A stretch of DNA of 64,000 bases from Nemertoderma westbladi (Eukaryota > Xenacoelomorpha > Nemertodermatida > Nemertodermatidae), in NCBI GenBank assembly GCA_032718475.1, contig JAUCBJ010002739.1, positions 1 to 64,000 on the forward strand. The letters run 5' to 3'. Shown here piece after piece: positions 1 to 11,600 of this stretch. Positions within the stretch are counted from its first letter, which is position 1; each line of letters opens with the position of its first letter. The notes below the pieces were generated by a model that saw only the letters and a program-made list of their open reading frames with translations, was not told the origin of the DNA and ran no database searches. The position numbers and the translations under genes are program-made.

Positions 1-1579
1 AAGATGTTTTTCTACGCCTACTTAGATGAGATCTATTTCCTCCGCCTTCAGGATCGGTGGTCTCGCCTTCCTCCGAGGATGTGTATCCCTGGCGCTTGGG
101 AGTAGATTTTCTCATCATCTGCATTTGATTAGCAGTAAACTGTTTATTTATACTGTCTTGTGTCTCTTGCAGATTTTCCAACTCCAGTTGGGTAGTCTGC
201 TCAGAGGCTCTCCGTTCTGCTTCGGCCACTGCCCTTTCCGCCTTTGCTTCTGCCGCCGCTGCCTTTCTTTTTGCTTCTGCTTCTGCCGCTGCTGCCCTTC
301 CTTTTGCTTCTGCTTCTGCCGCTGCTGCCCTTGCTGCTATTCTTTCTGCTTCTACTTCTGCCGCCGCTGCCTTTCTTTCTGCTTCTGCTTCTGCCGTAGC
401 CGCCGCCTTTTGTTCCTCTATCCTTCTTTTCTTTATTTGTTCTTCTCGGACTCTAGTGAGGCGGAGTTTTTCATCACATTCAGCTTGGTTTGCAGCTAAC
501 ATTTCGGCATCGATTGAGTCCAACACAAGCTTGGTTCCTTCACTATTAGGGGAAAGTCCAGACAGCCGTCTCCTCAACTCTTCGTCTCCTAGGAATCGCT
601 GATAGTCGGACAAATAAATGTCGATAGCGTCTCTAGTTCGCGGTTTCTCGGCGGCCTCTTCGCTTTCCGCTTGAGAAAGGGTGACATCAGTTGGTTCTTC
701 ATAGGTTGATCTCTCAGCCAGCTGGGATTTCCACTGGGCCGTTTCCTGGACTTTGAGATCTACCCGATGTAACCAAGTTTTGACAGCAACCTGCAGCGAC
801 GTGTCTTGTCTTCTTTTGGAAGTTTCCTCAAAGGCTGAGAGGATTAGTCGTATGCGTAGGGTTCTTTCGCGTATTTGATATAGCAGCTCTTCCTGCTCTT
901 GAGGTCCGTGAGGTTGTCGAAACAGTTGTTCTTCCAATCGATCCAAGGATCCGAAGAATCCCTGCACATATCCTGCTGCCGACCTCTTCCAAACAGCTGG
1001 ATCCATTGTATCTTTAGCCACTCCCATCCTGTGTATATCTTCCCAAGTAGCCTCGGACATATCCAACGGAAGTCCGAGTCCGGGAAAGTTCCATTGTGAT
1101 TCAACAATAGATATCAATTCTTCTCTGGCGTATCCCGCGTAATTATCTTGGGTCGCTCGCTTATTCTTCGCCCAGTCGGCTTGATGTTCCTCCACCGCAA
1201 TGAATATAGTAGTTAGCACTGCAGCAGGAAGAGTAAGAAGGGGGTCCGAGTAGACTGTATCAGCCATCTGCACTCCATGTTCGGGAGTCAACTCTACAGT
1301 ATCCGAACTGCTGGAGCTATCGGGTCGCTGGGAAGTAGGTTCTTGACCAAGATGTTGCTGCGATAGGACAACTGCCTCTTGGTCCCGTTTTACCTGTGCC
1401 CGAGTGCCTATGATGGACCTATGTTGGACTAGCCTAGGGTCTGATACTACTGGAGGGATGACCTTTTTTACAGTAGGAGGTGAGCCGAACTCCTTTCTTA
1501 TTCGCTCCACACTCCTATCTGAATCACAGATAGTTGTATCGATCAGACTGTCTGACAGGTTTTGCTGAGTGTCAGACAT
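1..1579 (-). CDS. BEL/Pao element A, Gag N-terminal part (partial, runs off window)
   Basis: Translating the minus strand from the ATG at 1579, I read an open frame to the window edge (about 526 codons, no stop). It starts MSDTQQNLSDSL and closely parallels the Gag starts at 8657 and 21084. It holds a Ser-rich N-terminus, a globular-looking segment of about 170 residues (about 740-1260) containing EELLYQIRERTLRIRLILS, then an Ala/Glu/Lys-rich stretch (about 230-420) that should form a coiled coil. By family knowledge this would be the structural protein of an LTR retrotransposon particle. Unlike copy C it shows no frameshift in the part visible. Zinc knuckles, protease and pol lie outside the window, so whether the element is complete is unknown. 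Confidence 0.8.
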   Translation of the reverse strand, partial: MSDTQQNLSDSLIDTTICDSDRSVERIRKEFGSPPTVKKVIPPVVSDPRLVQHRSIIGTRAQVKRDQEAVVLSQQHLGQEPTSQRPDSSSSSDTVELTPEHGVQMADTVYSDPLLTLPAAVLTTIFIAVEEHQADWAKNKRATQDNYAGYAREELISIVESQWNFPGLGLPLDMSEATWEDIHRMGVAKDTMDPAVWKRSAAGYVQGFFGSLDRLEEQLFRQPHGPQEQEELLYQIRERTLRIRLILSAFEETSKRRQDTSLQVAVKTWLHRVDLKVQETAQWKSQLAERSTYEEPTDVTLSQAESEEAAEKPRTRDAIDIYLSDYQRFLGDEELRRRLSGLSPNSEGTKLVLDSIDAEMLAANQAECDEKLRLTRVREEQIKKRRIEEQKAAATAEAEAERKAAAAEVEAERIAARAAAAEAEAKGRAAAAEAEAKRKAAAAEAKAERAVAEAERRASEQTTQLELENLQETQDSINKQFTANQMQMMRKSTPKRQGYTSSEEGETTDPEGGGNRSHLSRRRKTS

Positions 1580-4500
1580 GTTTAGTTATACAGTTGAATG
1601 TCTACTACTATAGTTTCAGTTAAAGCAAGTCTAGTAATTCAGTATGACCGCAAGCCTAGCGATTTATTACCGGTACCGTTACTCAGTGTAACGTGATATA
1701 TATACAATATATTAGAATACCGGTATGCTTATAATATATATATAAGTATTATTACAGACTAGATTTGTCACAGAGTACCGGTATATAATTTTAGCACAAC
1801 TATATATAAATATATAATAGGCCTATCGTGAATACCGGTATGCAGCTTACACTTATAGTATATAAGTATAATTATGAACTAGAATTAATTACAGAGTACC
1901 GGTATGATTTCAGCTCAAATTTATAGAAATAAATATAATAAGCCTATGGTAAGTACCGGTATGTCAATTATTTTTAGAATAATGGAATTCCTGAATATTT
2001 TAGGGTTACTTAGTTACTTTAACTTACTTTATTACCGTTATTTAAGCAGTAGTCCAACTGATAGTGAGACCTAGTTGTTGTATGGCAGGCCTACTATTTA
2101 TAAATCGTTTGATTTGATTTATAATATTTATATACCCGTTTAAATGGGTTTTGTCAAGATTTGAAATAAATGTTATTATTTCTGGGGGAGTCACTACACA
2201 GAAGCTGAACGCCTCTCAGTGAAGTGCTATTTATTTGACACTAAAACTGATAATTCTAATTTACCTAAGTTACTTAATACTACAAATTACTTACGATACG
2301 GGTGAGATTAATTCTCTAATTAAACACAACAAAATATTACGTACAAAATTTTTAGGGTAATTTTACAGGGAACTACAAACCAGCCTAACAAAGGGTTAGA
2401 TTTCTGGTTATTACAACGGACAGGGTACTACGGTATTTGAAATAATAAGTAGTAGTAAATATATTGTACTGTCCAGATAGGAAAATACCACCGCCTGACG
2501 ACCTATAACCGTATCGCTATAGGTACTACGTTATGTATCACGGATTGTTCCTACCCAGAAGCTAATAGAGCTAACGAATGTGCCTATCAACCACTTTACA
2601 ACACAAATATACTGCCTACACTAATTACTTCGGAAAGCACTGTACACTAAACCCTAAATTAGGTACAAGTACCGGTATAACAAATAATCAGTAGTTAAAT
2701 ATACTTGAACAGTTAAAAGAACCACGGCATCTGCTGGAGTGACCGAAGCACAAAATCTCCAGTCTTTACCTACGCCGAGCAGCCCTGATGTAGTACCGGA
2801 GTTAATTTAACTATAACGGTATGTATAACAAGCACAATTACTGTAGGAATAAACTTGGGGACATGAATGTTGCGAATAATCGCATAAACTCTGAATAATA
2901 AATATTACGCTACCCGTACAGAATACTCAAACAAAATACAAACTAAACGCTGGCAGACTACTATCAAGCCTAAACAAACTACAGTATGTGCAGATTCTGA
3001 AACTGTTAGTTAGTATGCGTTCTAGCACGAGTACGACTTATTCTTTAAGAGGGGATTGACCTTACCGCTTATGGCTGCCCCAACTTACTAACGGCACTTT
3101 ATCAGACCAACTCTACACACGCAGCAATCCCTTCAGGCCTAAGAATAGCTAGACAACAATCTAGCCTACAAAATATCTGAGTAATAACTATTACGGTACC
3201 TGAACAGACCACACAAACAAACACAGGCTAAAACACTGGCAGACTACAATCAAGCCTAAATAAACTACAGTATATGCAGATTCTGAAACTGTTAGTTAGT
3301 ATGCGTTCTAACACGGTAGTACGACTTATTCTTTAAGAGGGGATTGACCTTACCGCATATGGCTGCCCCAACTTACTAACGGCACTTGATCAGACAAACT
3401 CTACACACGCCGTAATCTCTCCAAACTCAACACAGTCAGACAGCAGTTCAGCCTACAATTATTTGAACAATCTGAGCAGACTTACACGTCTTCAGCTCAA
3501 TATTAACTTACTAGGAAATAAAACCGACAGAAATAAGTAAGCTCCAAAAGAAACAAGGGGTGTACAGTCCCTAATCTCTTAAACAGCCTACCGGTATACA
3601 ATAATCAAAATCGAATAATACTAAATGTACTTGTACAGCAGTACCGGTACCGGTGATGACAGTTAGGCCTACTGACCTACAGAAGTACCGGTTCAGTTTT
3701 ACCAGTCACTACGGTATTTTGCAACCTTATTGCCTACTGCAATAAGATTATAAACTGTTACTGTTCGCGCTTTTGAAGACCTTTAGCAGTTTAACCTGCC
3801 AAAATTTATATGTCTTTTAGTTAATTAAAACACCTTTAGCATACGACAATATTTTATGCTAATACGCAAAACATTAGCCGAAGTCAGCCCATGCGCGATC
3901 ATTCACCCGATGGATCTACACCCGGGAGGCTGAATTCGGATGCTTAAATTTTATTATTGCAGTGTAAGGTTGCAGTGTAAACCTACTGTATTATTCGATA
4001 GATCGTTAATAATTAATTTCTGACAGATATTATTGGCTTTCGGGAAATATTAACAGTTCCTTTAGGACGTGGCGCTCTATCTATTTAAACAGAACTAAGA
4101 CTTATACTAAAACGCAACGATACCGCTTATGATTAAAGTATAAAGCGTATTCTTTAGGAAATACTTTGTTACCAATCACAATCATGCACACTATTCTGCC
4201 GACCGTCAGTATATTTGATCACACATAAAGAGAGTAGCAATTGACTCATGTAGGGTCTGCTAAATAACATTAGATTCAATACACACCACATTAATATAAA
4301 TCGCAATTGTTATGTATAGCCTGTCTCTCTAACCTGTAGTGTATCAAGAAAATTGGGAAATTTGGGTGATTTATCCGTATTATCCAAAGAGCAATATTTC
4401 CATTAATAACTGACGGTAAATAACAGTACAAACAATATGATTAATAGTGAGTTAAGATTGATTAGTTAAGTTAAGATTCGGTTGGTTCGTTAGTTAGGTA

Positions 4501-4954
4501 ACAGTTTATACTTTCGATAATTTAAGCAGTTTTACTAGAGTTCTTCCCAAAAAGCCGGTGTTATGGCGAAAATGGGAACACAACAACAGAATCATATAAA
4601 ATCATATGACTACTACCACTATACGAGTATACCAAAAACTCTTATTCCCCGAAGCTCCCGTCCAACACAGAGGATGAGCAGTGAGATAGGAAATTCAGTT
4701 CAGTAGCGCTGGGATAGGTCGAAATCAACGCCCACTCAAATTCTATTGGCCGATACGGACAGCAAGGCTAAGGCAACCTCTCTAAGCTAGTTGGCCGATT
4801 AAACTGAGCCCAGATATCTCCGTACAGCACATCAGCCAATAAGCTGGTAGCTTGCACTATTTTAGTTATAAATCCCTTTGAGAGTATTCTAGCGACCGGG
4901 GGGGAACTGGCCAGCAAAGGCAAACGTATCAGTTATCCCACAAAAGCTTTTACA
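1580..4954 (-). mobile_element. LTR plus 5' leader of BEL/Pao element A
   Basis: Non-coding stretch between the Gag start at 1579 and the LTR tip at 4954, where the minus strand reads TGTAAAAGCTTTTG. The same tip occurs at 12158 and 23757, and in the other orientation at 54934. The part near gag carries a roughly 120-bp unit twice (about 1713-1953), each unit bearing two ACCGGTA palindromes. The middle (about 2900-3440) holds two copies of a 250-300-bp block. The stretch aligns by eye with 8658-12158 and, less completely, with 21085-23757. The LTR/leader boundary is not resolved. Small ORFs here are not genes. Confidence 0.7.
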
Positions 4955-5045
4955 GGTCCGTCGCTCCCTGCAGGAGAGGTGAGAGTCCCTGCGAGACGTC
5001 TGATGTTCCAGAGCTCCAATCGCTCTCTCTGATCTTCATGAAGGA
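4955..5045 (-). pseudogene. Remnant of pol from BEL/Pao element B
   Basis: About 85 bases match element C at 14640-14735; the minus strand encodes SGTSDVSQGLSPLLQ, as in C. Everything between this piece and the protease region (equivalent to C about 14740-17090, including reverse transcriptase and RNase H) is missing. The piece abuts the LTR tip at 4954 with no polypurine tract between. A small hairpin, CATGAAGGA/TCCTTCATG, sits at the deletion junction (about 5038-5059). Confidence 0.65.
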
Positions 5046-5054
5046 TCCACTCCT

Positions 5055-8000
5055 TCATGGTCCTTTAGGGATGTTAAGTTGTTGGGCATGATCATCTTCG
5101 TCCCAATTATAAGGTTCCACTTGGGTGGTAGCGAAGTTCTTTATTGCCACCATTTTTACTGACCTTATACTGTATTCTCCTAGTTTATCCTGTGGAGTGG
5201 ACAACTCACCTATATAATAGTCGGCAGCTACAGTTGAATTCCAAACCTGCATGATCCCTGACATGTTTAGCTTGGTTCGGAACTTGGGTTGTCCAGCAAA
5301 GATGACTTCGGCTAGTTCTTTATCGATGAATGTTCCTGTGCTACCGGAGTCCAGGAGGGCGTTCACTATATAGCTCTTCTGAGGTCCGTGGACCCGTAAC
5401 TGGACTACAGGAAATTCTCGGATTCCTATATTGGAAGTTGGCGCTTTCCAAGATGGTTGTTGATCGGAAGTAGTTAAGGTAAGGTCGCTGTCTGTGTCTT
5501 TCTCATGCACGAGTGCTCGATACACTGCGGTGGTGTTTATTAGGTAACAGGTTTCGTTTTGGTCGGAGAATTCGTCCGTATAGAATCCTTCCATTTCAGA
5601 ACTTTGGTCGGAGAATTCGTCCGTATAGAATCCTTCCATCTCAGAACTTTGGTCAGTGTCGTTCACATCACTGAATTGGACATGTAGTTCGGACTCACTT
5701 ACCTGACTCGAGCTGTTTCGTTCGAATTCCGTGTGCAACAAGATATGATGTTTTGCGCCGCACTTTGCACACCTTGCGTCGGAGTAACAGGTTCGCCGTT
5801 GGTGTCCTCGTCTGAGGCAATTATAACACAACCGCTTATCCCACATGACTTCACGTCTATCCTTTAGTGATTTCCTCAGGAATTTATCACACGCATTTAA
5901 ACGGTGGGGCCCGTCGCACAGCACACATTTCGGCTTGATGTTACTTACTTTAACCTGTGCTATGTGGTGCACACTTGTTCTTTCCTCGGGCTTTCTCACC
6001 TGAATTCTTTTAGGAGACGTAGGAAGGGTTTTATGTACCGGTTCCCTTCTGTCATTGGGTCGAGACTCGGATTTACTTACCTGATCTTTAGGCATTTTAT
6101 TGACATAATAAGATCTGTCAGTGTCTTTCCCGCTGTCCTCTCCTTGAGAAGTTTGGCTTTCACCGTCGTCGGTATAACATACTGGTGTTACCCTTCTCCT
6201 AGAAACGGGTTTCTCACTTACCTTGTTTTCCAATGTCTTCTCTCTGGACTGCCTTAGGAGCTGTAATTTCACTTCTCTATCTAAGAATGACATGAGATCA
6301 GTCATGGTAGGGTCTCGTCGTTGTTGTTCCATCATATATAACACCTTCTTATCCCAGCGTGTACCTACTCCACCCTTGGGCAAAGTAGATGCTAAGGCTC
6401 CTACAACCATAGAATTCTGGTATTCATGAGACTTACCTAACCAATCTAGTTGTCTACAGATCTCCTGAATCTCATCGGAAAACTCTATAATCCCGCTGCT
6501 AAGAAACTTTCGGGGCGCCATTAATTTCGCATATAAATACCTAGCTATGTTAGTCCTATTACCATACCTGATGTTTAGTGTATCCCAAACTTGTCTTAAT
6601 CCATCTGGATGTCCAATAAATTTTAACGCCATTGACTTGGGAGGTCCTTCCAAACATTCGATGAGGAATCTAAGTTTCTCTCCGTTAGATAGTACAGAGT
6701 TCTGTATGTTATCTTTGTAATATTCATTAAAAGGTAACCATTTCATCTCATCTCCATTGAACTTGACGATCTCTCCAACCTTTACCGCTTGTCGGGCTTC
6801 GGTTCTAGCCATTTGGCGTGTAAAACTTTCTTGAGCCATCGCATTATTGAATAGAGAATTATCGGTATATAAGTTTCTCGGATTATTATCAAGTCTAGAT
6901 GAGATATCATTATCAACAGGTTTATAATTACCCTTAATAGGGTTCACTATAGGAGTTTCTATTTCGCTAGCAGTATAGATGCGTGTAGGCTCCACACCTT
7001 GAGCATGGGATACTTCAGACCTAACGGGTTGACACATTGTTACAGGGGGTGGTGGTATACCCTTTTGTAAATTGACTAATTTATCGCGTTCTAGCGCGAT
7101 ACTTTGCTGCACTTCTTGCAACTCTAGCCTACTTTCCCTTACTGTGCCCTTGAATTGCTGGACAGTCTCCTGCATCTGCCCGAGCAGGAGATCCATCCCC
7201 CGCCGTCTCTCATCCACCCATTCGACCGCCGAAGCGGGAGTCGCCAACGTTGTAGCGGGCGGACGAGGGACAATGGGCGACAAATTATGAATATTTCGCT
7301 CGGGGTCCAGGACATGAACTGTCTCCTGGGCAGTTCTACGGGGCACAGGTAGCTTAGTGCTATGCAGAGGGAATTTAGAGGTAATCTCAGGGAGCACAGG
7401 TGTGTCTATCACCGAAGGGGTGATTTCAAGAACAGGCCTAATTATTTCAGGCTCATCTACTATCGTAGGGAGTCTTTCTATTTTAATTGTTTGGTCTGTG
7501 GGCTCTGTACTACCTAAGTTGGTGTTATTTAGTTGCCTTCTAACAGCTGGAGGCAAATCAGGCAATTTCTGACGGTGGAATGTTCTTTTACGTCTGCTTA
7601 GACGAGATCTATTTCCTTTGCCTTCAGTATCGGTGGTATCGCCTTCCTCAGATGATGTATATCCATGTCGTTTGGGAGTAGATCGATTCATCATCTGCAT
7701 ATTACTAGCTGTTAACTGTTTATTTATGCAGTCTTGATTCTCCTGAATGTTTTCCAATTCTAATTGGGTGGTTTCTTCAGTCGCTCTCCGTTCGGCTTCT
7801 GCCACTGCCTCTGCGGCCTTTCTCTCAGCCTCGGCCGCCTTTGCTTCTGCCGCTGCCGCTGCCGCTGCCGCTGCCGCTTTTGCTTCTGCCGCTGCCGCTT
7901 TTGCCTCTGCCGCTGCCGCTGCCGCTTTTGCCTCTGCCGCTGCCGCTTTTCTTTCTGCTTCTGCAGCTACCACTGCTGCTTTCTTTCTGTCTTCTATACG

Positions 8001-8657
8001 TTTTTTCTTTACTTGTTCTTCTTGGGCTCGTGTGATGCGGAGTTGTTCATCAAATTTAGCCTGATTCGCAGCCCTCATTTCCACATCGATGGCATCCAAC
8101 ACAAGCTTGGTTCCTTCACTATTAGGGCTAAGTCCCTCTAACCTTCTCCTCAACTCGTCATCACCTAAAAAACGTTGATAGTCTGACAGATAGATGTCAA
8201 TGGCATCCCTCTTATGCGGTTTCTCTGCTGTCACTTCGCTTTCTTCTTGAGAAGAAGTGGCGTCGGTTGATTCTTCATAGGTTGGCCGCTCATCATAAAC
8301 CTTATCCGCCATCTTCGCTCCGCGTTCGGGCGTCCGCTCAACAGTATCCGAACTACTGGAGCTATCGGGCCGTTGAGAAGTAAGTTCTTGGCTCGCGGGT
8401 TGTTGAGGTTCCGCTGCTTCTTGGTCCCGCTTGACCTGAGCTCGAGTGCCTATGATAGACCTACGATGTTGGACTAGCCTAGGGTCTGAGATTACTACAG
8501 TAGGGATGGCCTTTCTTACAGCAGGAGGTGACTTCGACTTGGATCTAGGATGTTCTATACTTTGATCTTGGTCACAGATCTTTTTAAGGCACTGTCTAAC
8601 AGTCATTCTAACACTATCTAGGAGACTATCTGACAGTGTTTGTTGTGAGTCAGACAT
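5055..8657 (-). CDS. BEL/Pao element B Gag-protease ORF, pol deleted
   Basis: Uninterrupted 1200-codon frame from ATG 8657 to a stop at 5055. Order: Ser-rich N-terminus; Ala/Glu/Lys coiled-coil region (residues about 200-300); capsid-like DUF1759 region (about 640-810); three zinc-binding clusters (about 910-970: CVLCDGPHRLNAC, CYNCLRRGHQRRTC, CAKCGAKHH); and a retropepsin-like A17 site, LLDSGSTGTFID (about 1100). It ends shortly after the protease at NIPKGP, where C continues into pol. It lacks the roughly 170-residue segment that A and C have after the MAD motif (junction about 8300). A 17-residue unit, SSEMEGFYTDEFSDQ and flanks, is duplicated (about 5560-5650). It cannot replicate alone for lack of RT and integrase, but its open frame is notable beside the broken copy C. 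Confidence 0.85.
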   Translation of the reverse strand: MSDSQQTLSDSLLDSVRMTVRQCLKKICDQDQSIEHPRSKSKSPPAVRKAIPTVVISDPRLVQHRRSIIGTRAQVKRDQEAAEPQQPASQELTSQRPDSSSSSDTVERTPERGAKMADKVYDERPTYEESTDATSSQEESEVTAEKPHKRDAIDIYLSDYQRFLGDDELRRRLEGLSPNSEGTKLVLDAIDVEMRAANQAKFDEQLRITRAQEEQVKKKRIEDRKKAAVVAAEAERKAAAAEAKAAAAAAEAKAAAAEAKAAAAAAAAAAEAKAAEAERKAAEAVAEAERRATEETTQLELENIQENQDCINKQLTASNMQMMNRSTPKRHGYTSSEEGDTTDTEGKGNRSRLSRRKRTFHRQKLPDLPPAVRRQLNNTNLGSTEPTDQTIKIERLPTIVDEPEIIRPVLEITPSVIDTPVLPEITSKFPLHSTKLPVPRRTAQETVHVLDPERNIHNLSPIVPRPPATTLATPASAVEWVDERRRGMDLLLGQMQETVQQFKGTVRESRLELQEVQQSIALERDKLVNLQKGIPPPPVTMCQPVRSEVSHAQGVEPTRIYTASEIETPIVNPIKGNYKPVDNDISSRLDNNPRNLYTDNSLFNNAMAQESFTRQMARTEARQAVKVGEIVKFNGDEMKWLPFNEYYKDNIQNSVLSNGEKLRFLIECLEGPPKSMALKFIGHPDGLRQVWDTLNIRYGNRTNIARYLYAKLMAPRKFLSSGIIEFSDEIQEICRQLDWLGKSHEYQNSMVVGALASTLPKGGVGTRWDKKVLYMMEQQRRDPTMTDLMSFLDREVKLQLLRQSREKTLENKVSEKPVSRRRVTPVCYTDDGESQTSQGEDSGKDTDRSYYVNKMPKDQVSKSESRPNDRREPVHKTLPTSPKRIQVRKPEERTSVHHIAQVKVSNIKPKCVLCDGPHRLNACDKFLRKSLKDRREVMWDKRLCYNCLRRGHQRRTCYSDARCAKCGAKHHILLHTEFERNSSSQVSESELHVQFSDVNDTDQSSEMEGFYTDEFSDQSSEMEGFYTDEFSDQNETCYLINTTAVYRALVHEKDTDSDLTLTTSDQQPSWKAPTSNIGIREFPVVQLRVHGPQKSYIVNALLDSGSTGTFIDKELAEVIFAGQPKFRTKLNMSGIMQVWNSTVAADYYIGELSTPQDKLGEYSIRSVKMVAIKNFATTQVEPYNWDEDDHAQQLNIPKGP

Positions 8658-11600
8658 GTTTGATTGTACATTTGAATGCCTACTGCTATATTACAGCTAA
8701 AGCAAGTCTAGTAATTCAGTATCACTGTTAGCCTAGTAATTAATTACCGATACTGCTACTCAATGTAGCGTGATATATATAATATATTAGAATACCGGTA
8801 TGCTTATAGTATATATAACTATATAAGTATTATTACAGACTAGGTTTATCACAGAATACCGGTATAATTTTAGCACAAATATATATAAATATATAATAGG
8901 CCTATCGGGAATACCGGTATACAGCTTACAGTTTTAGTGTATATATATAAGTATAATTATTAACTAAAATTAATTACAGAATACCGGTATGATTTCAACC
9001 TAAAATTTATAGAAATAAATATAATAAGCCTATTGTAAATACCGGTATGTCAATTATTTTAGAATAATTGAATTTCTGAATTTTAAGGGTTACTTGGTTA
9101 CTTTACTTACTTTATTACCGTTATTTGAGCAGTAGTCCAACTGATATTGAGACCTAATTGTTATATGGCAGGCCTACTATTTATAAATCGTTTGAGTTGA
9201 TTTATAATATATATATATACCCGTTTAATGGGTTTTGTCAATGTTGAAATAAATGTTATTATTTCTGGGGAGTAATCACTACACAAAGCGGTGCGCTTTC
9301 AGTGAAGTGTTACTTATAGGACACTAAAACAAATAATTCTAATTTACCTAAGTTACTTAATACTACAAATTACGTACGATTCGGGTTGAGATTACAATCT
9401 CTAAATAAACACAAAAATTTTACAAAAACACAAAATACGAATTTTCAGGGTAATTTTACAAGAAGTCTACAAACCAGTCTAACAAAGGGTTAGAAATCTG
9501 GTTATTACAACGGACAGGGTACTGCGGTATTTGAAAATAATAAGTAGTAGTAAAATACACTGCGTTGTCCAGATAGGAAAATACCACCGCCTGACGACCT
9601 ATAGCCGTATCGCTATAGGTACTACGTTATGTATCACGGAGTGTCCCTACCTAGAAGTTAATAGAGCTAATCGAACGTGCCTATCAACCAGTTTACAACA
9701 CAAATATAATGCCTACACTAATTACTTTCGGAAAGCACTGTACACTAAACCCTAAATTAGGTACGAGTACTTGTACAACATATAATCAGTAGTTAAATAT
9801 ACTTGAACAGCTAAAAGAACCACGGCATCTGCTGGAGTGACCGATGCACAAAATCACCAGTCTTTACCTACGCCAAGCAGCCCGTGTAGTACCGGGGTTA
9901 ATTTAACTATAGCGGTATGTATAACAAACACAATTACTGTAGGAACAAACTTGGGGAATGAATGTTGCGAATAATCGCATAAACTCTGAATAATAAATAT
10001 TACGCTACGCGTACAAACCACTCAAACAAAATGCAGACCAAATACTGACAGACTACTATCAAGCCTAAATAAACTACAGGACATGCAGACTCCGAAATGA
10101 TTAGGTAGTATGCGTTCTAACCCAGTAGTACGACTTATTCTTTAGTTGGGGGTTTACCTTACAGCATTCGCTGCCCCTACTTCCTAACCGTTCTTTATCG
10201 GACAAGTGATCTACACACGCTGCAATCCGTTCAGACCTAATAACAGCCAGACAACTATCCAGCCTACAAATTATCTAAATAAATATTATACGCTACCTGT
10301 ACAGACTTGCACAAACAAAGTACAGACTAAACGATGGCAGACTACTCTCAAGCCTAAATAAACTACAGGACATGCAGACTCCGAAATGATTAGGTAGTAT
10401 GCGTTCTAACCCAGTAGTACGACTTATTCTTTAGTTGGGGGTTTACCTTACAGTATTTGCTGCCCCTACTTCCTAACCGTTCTTTATCGGACAGGTGATC
10501 TACACACACTGCAATCCGTTCAGACCTAACAGCAATCAGACAACAGCTCAGCCTACAAATTGTCTGTACAATCTGATCAGGCTTACACGCCTTCTGTTCA
10601 ATACTGGCCTACAAACAAATAAAACCGACAGAAACAAGTAAAATCTCAATAAAAAACCAGGGCGGCCGTTCCCTGATTAAGTACTAAGACCTACCGGTAT
10701 ATAACTATCAAATTCGAATAATACTAATGTACTTATACTGGAAGTACCGGTTAGGACAGTTGGGCCTACGGACCTACAGAAGTACCGGTTCTGGCAGTTG
10801 GACCTACGGACCTACAGCAGTACCGGTTCTGGCAGTTGGGCCTACTGACCTACAGAAGTACCGGTTCAGGTTTACCGGTCAACCGGTACTTTCAACTTTA
10901 TTGCTTACTGCAATAAAGAAGCTATATCCGTTATTGTTCGCGCTTTCAGACCTTTGGCAGTTTAACCCGCCAAATTAGGATGTCTTCTAGATAATAAATC
11001 GCTTTAGCCTCTAACAAGTATTTGATTCACTACACTAGTTGAAACCAATCTGTGCGCGATCATTCACCCGTTGGATATACCCGGGAGATTGATTTCGACA
11101 GCTTAATCGTATTGCTATGTAAGCCTAATGTATTATTCGACTGACAGTATTATATAATCTCTGACAATATTATTCACCTTCGGGGAATATTAACAGTTCC
11201 TTTAGGACGTGGCGCTCTATTTATACAAACAGAGTTATGACTTAAACTACTCACAACGATATGGCTTAGTTACAATTCACATATATGGCGCATTCTTTAG
11301 GAAATGCTTCGTTATCAGTCTCACTCATACACAATGCTGCACAATACTGCACACTAATCTGCCGATCTTCACTGATTTTAGTCACATATAAAAGGAACAC
11401 GGACCGAATCATGTAGGGTCTATCAAATAACATTAGATTCACTTCAAACCACTTTAACATAAGTCACAATTGTTATATGTAACCCTTCTCTCTTACCTTC
11501 GGTATATCAAGAATATTGGGTTTCGGGGTTATTTATCGTTATTCCAAATATAATAATTCATCAACCATATTATGAAGAACTGACAGTAAATAGCAGTATA

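Noticed and set aside
26-499. Plus-strand Cys/Phe/Leu-rich frame; similar frames at 7747-8141
   Set aside because: Reverse strand of the Ala/Glu/Lys-rich coiled-coil of Gag; no independent support.
5904-6429. Plus-strand frames of 68-117 codons opposite element B (and 17881-18231 opposite C)
   Set aside because: Antisense of the zinc-knuckle and capsid regions of Gag.
9846-9859. Primer binding site of the BEL elements: the minus strand TGGTGATTTTGTGC is conserved at 2748-2761, 9846-9859 and 22274-22287
   Set aside because: It starts with TGG and is conserved, but the preceding bases do not end in CA as an LTR should and I could not match a tRNA, so I did not annotate it.
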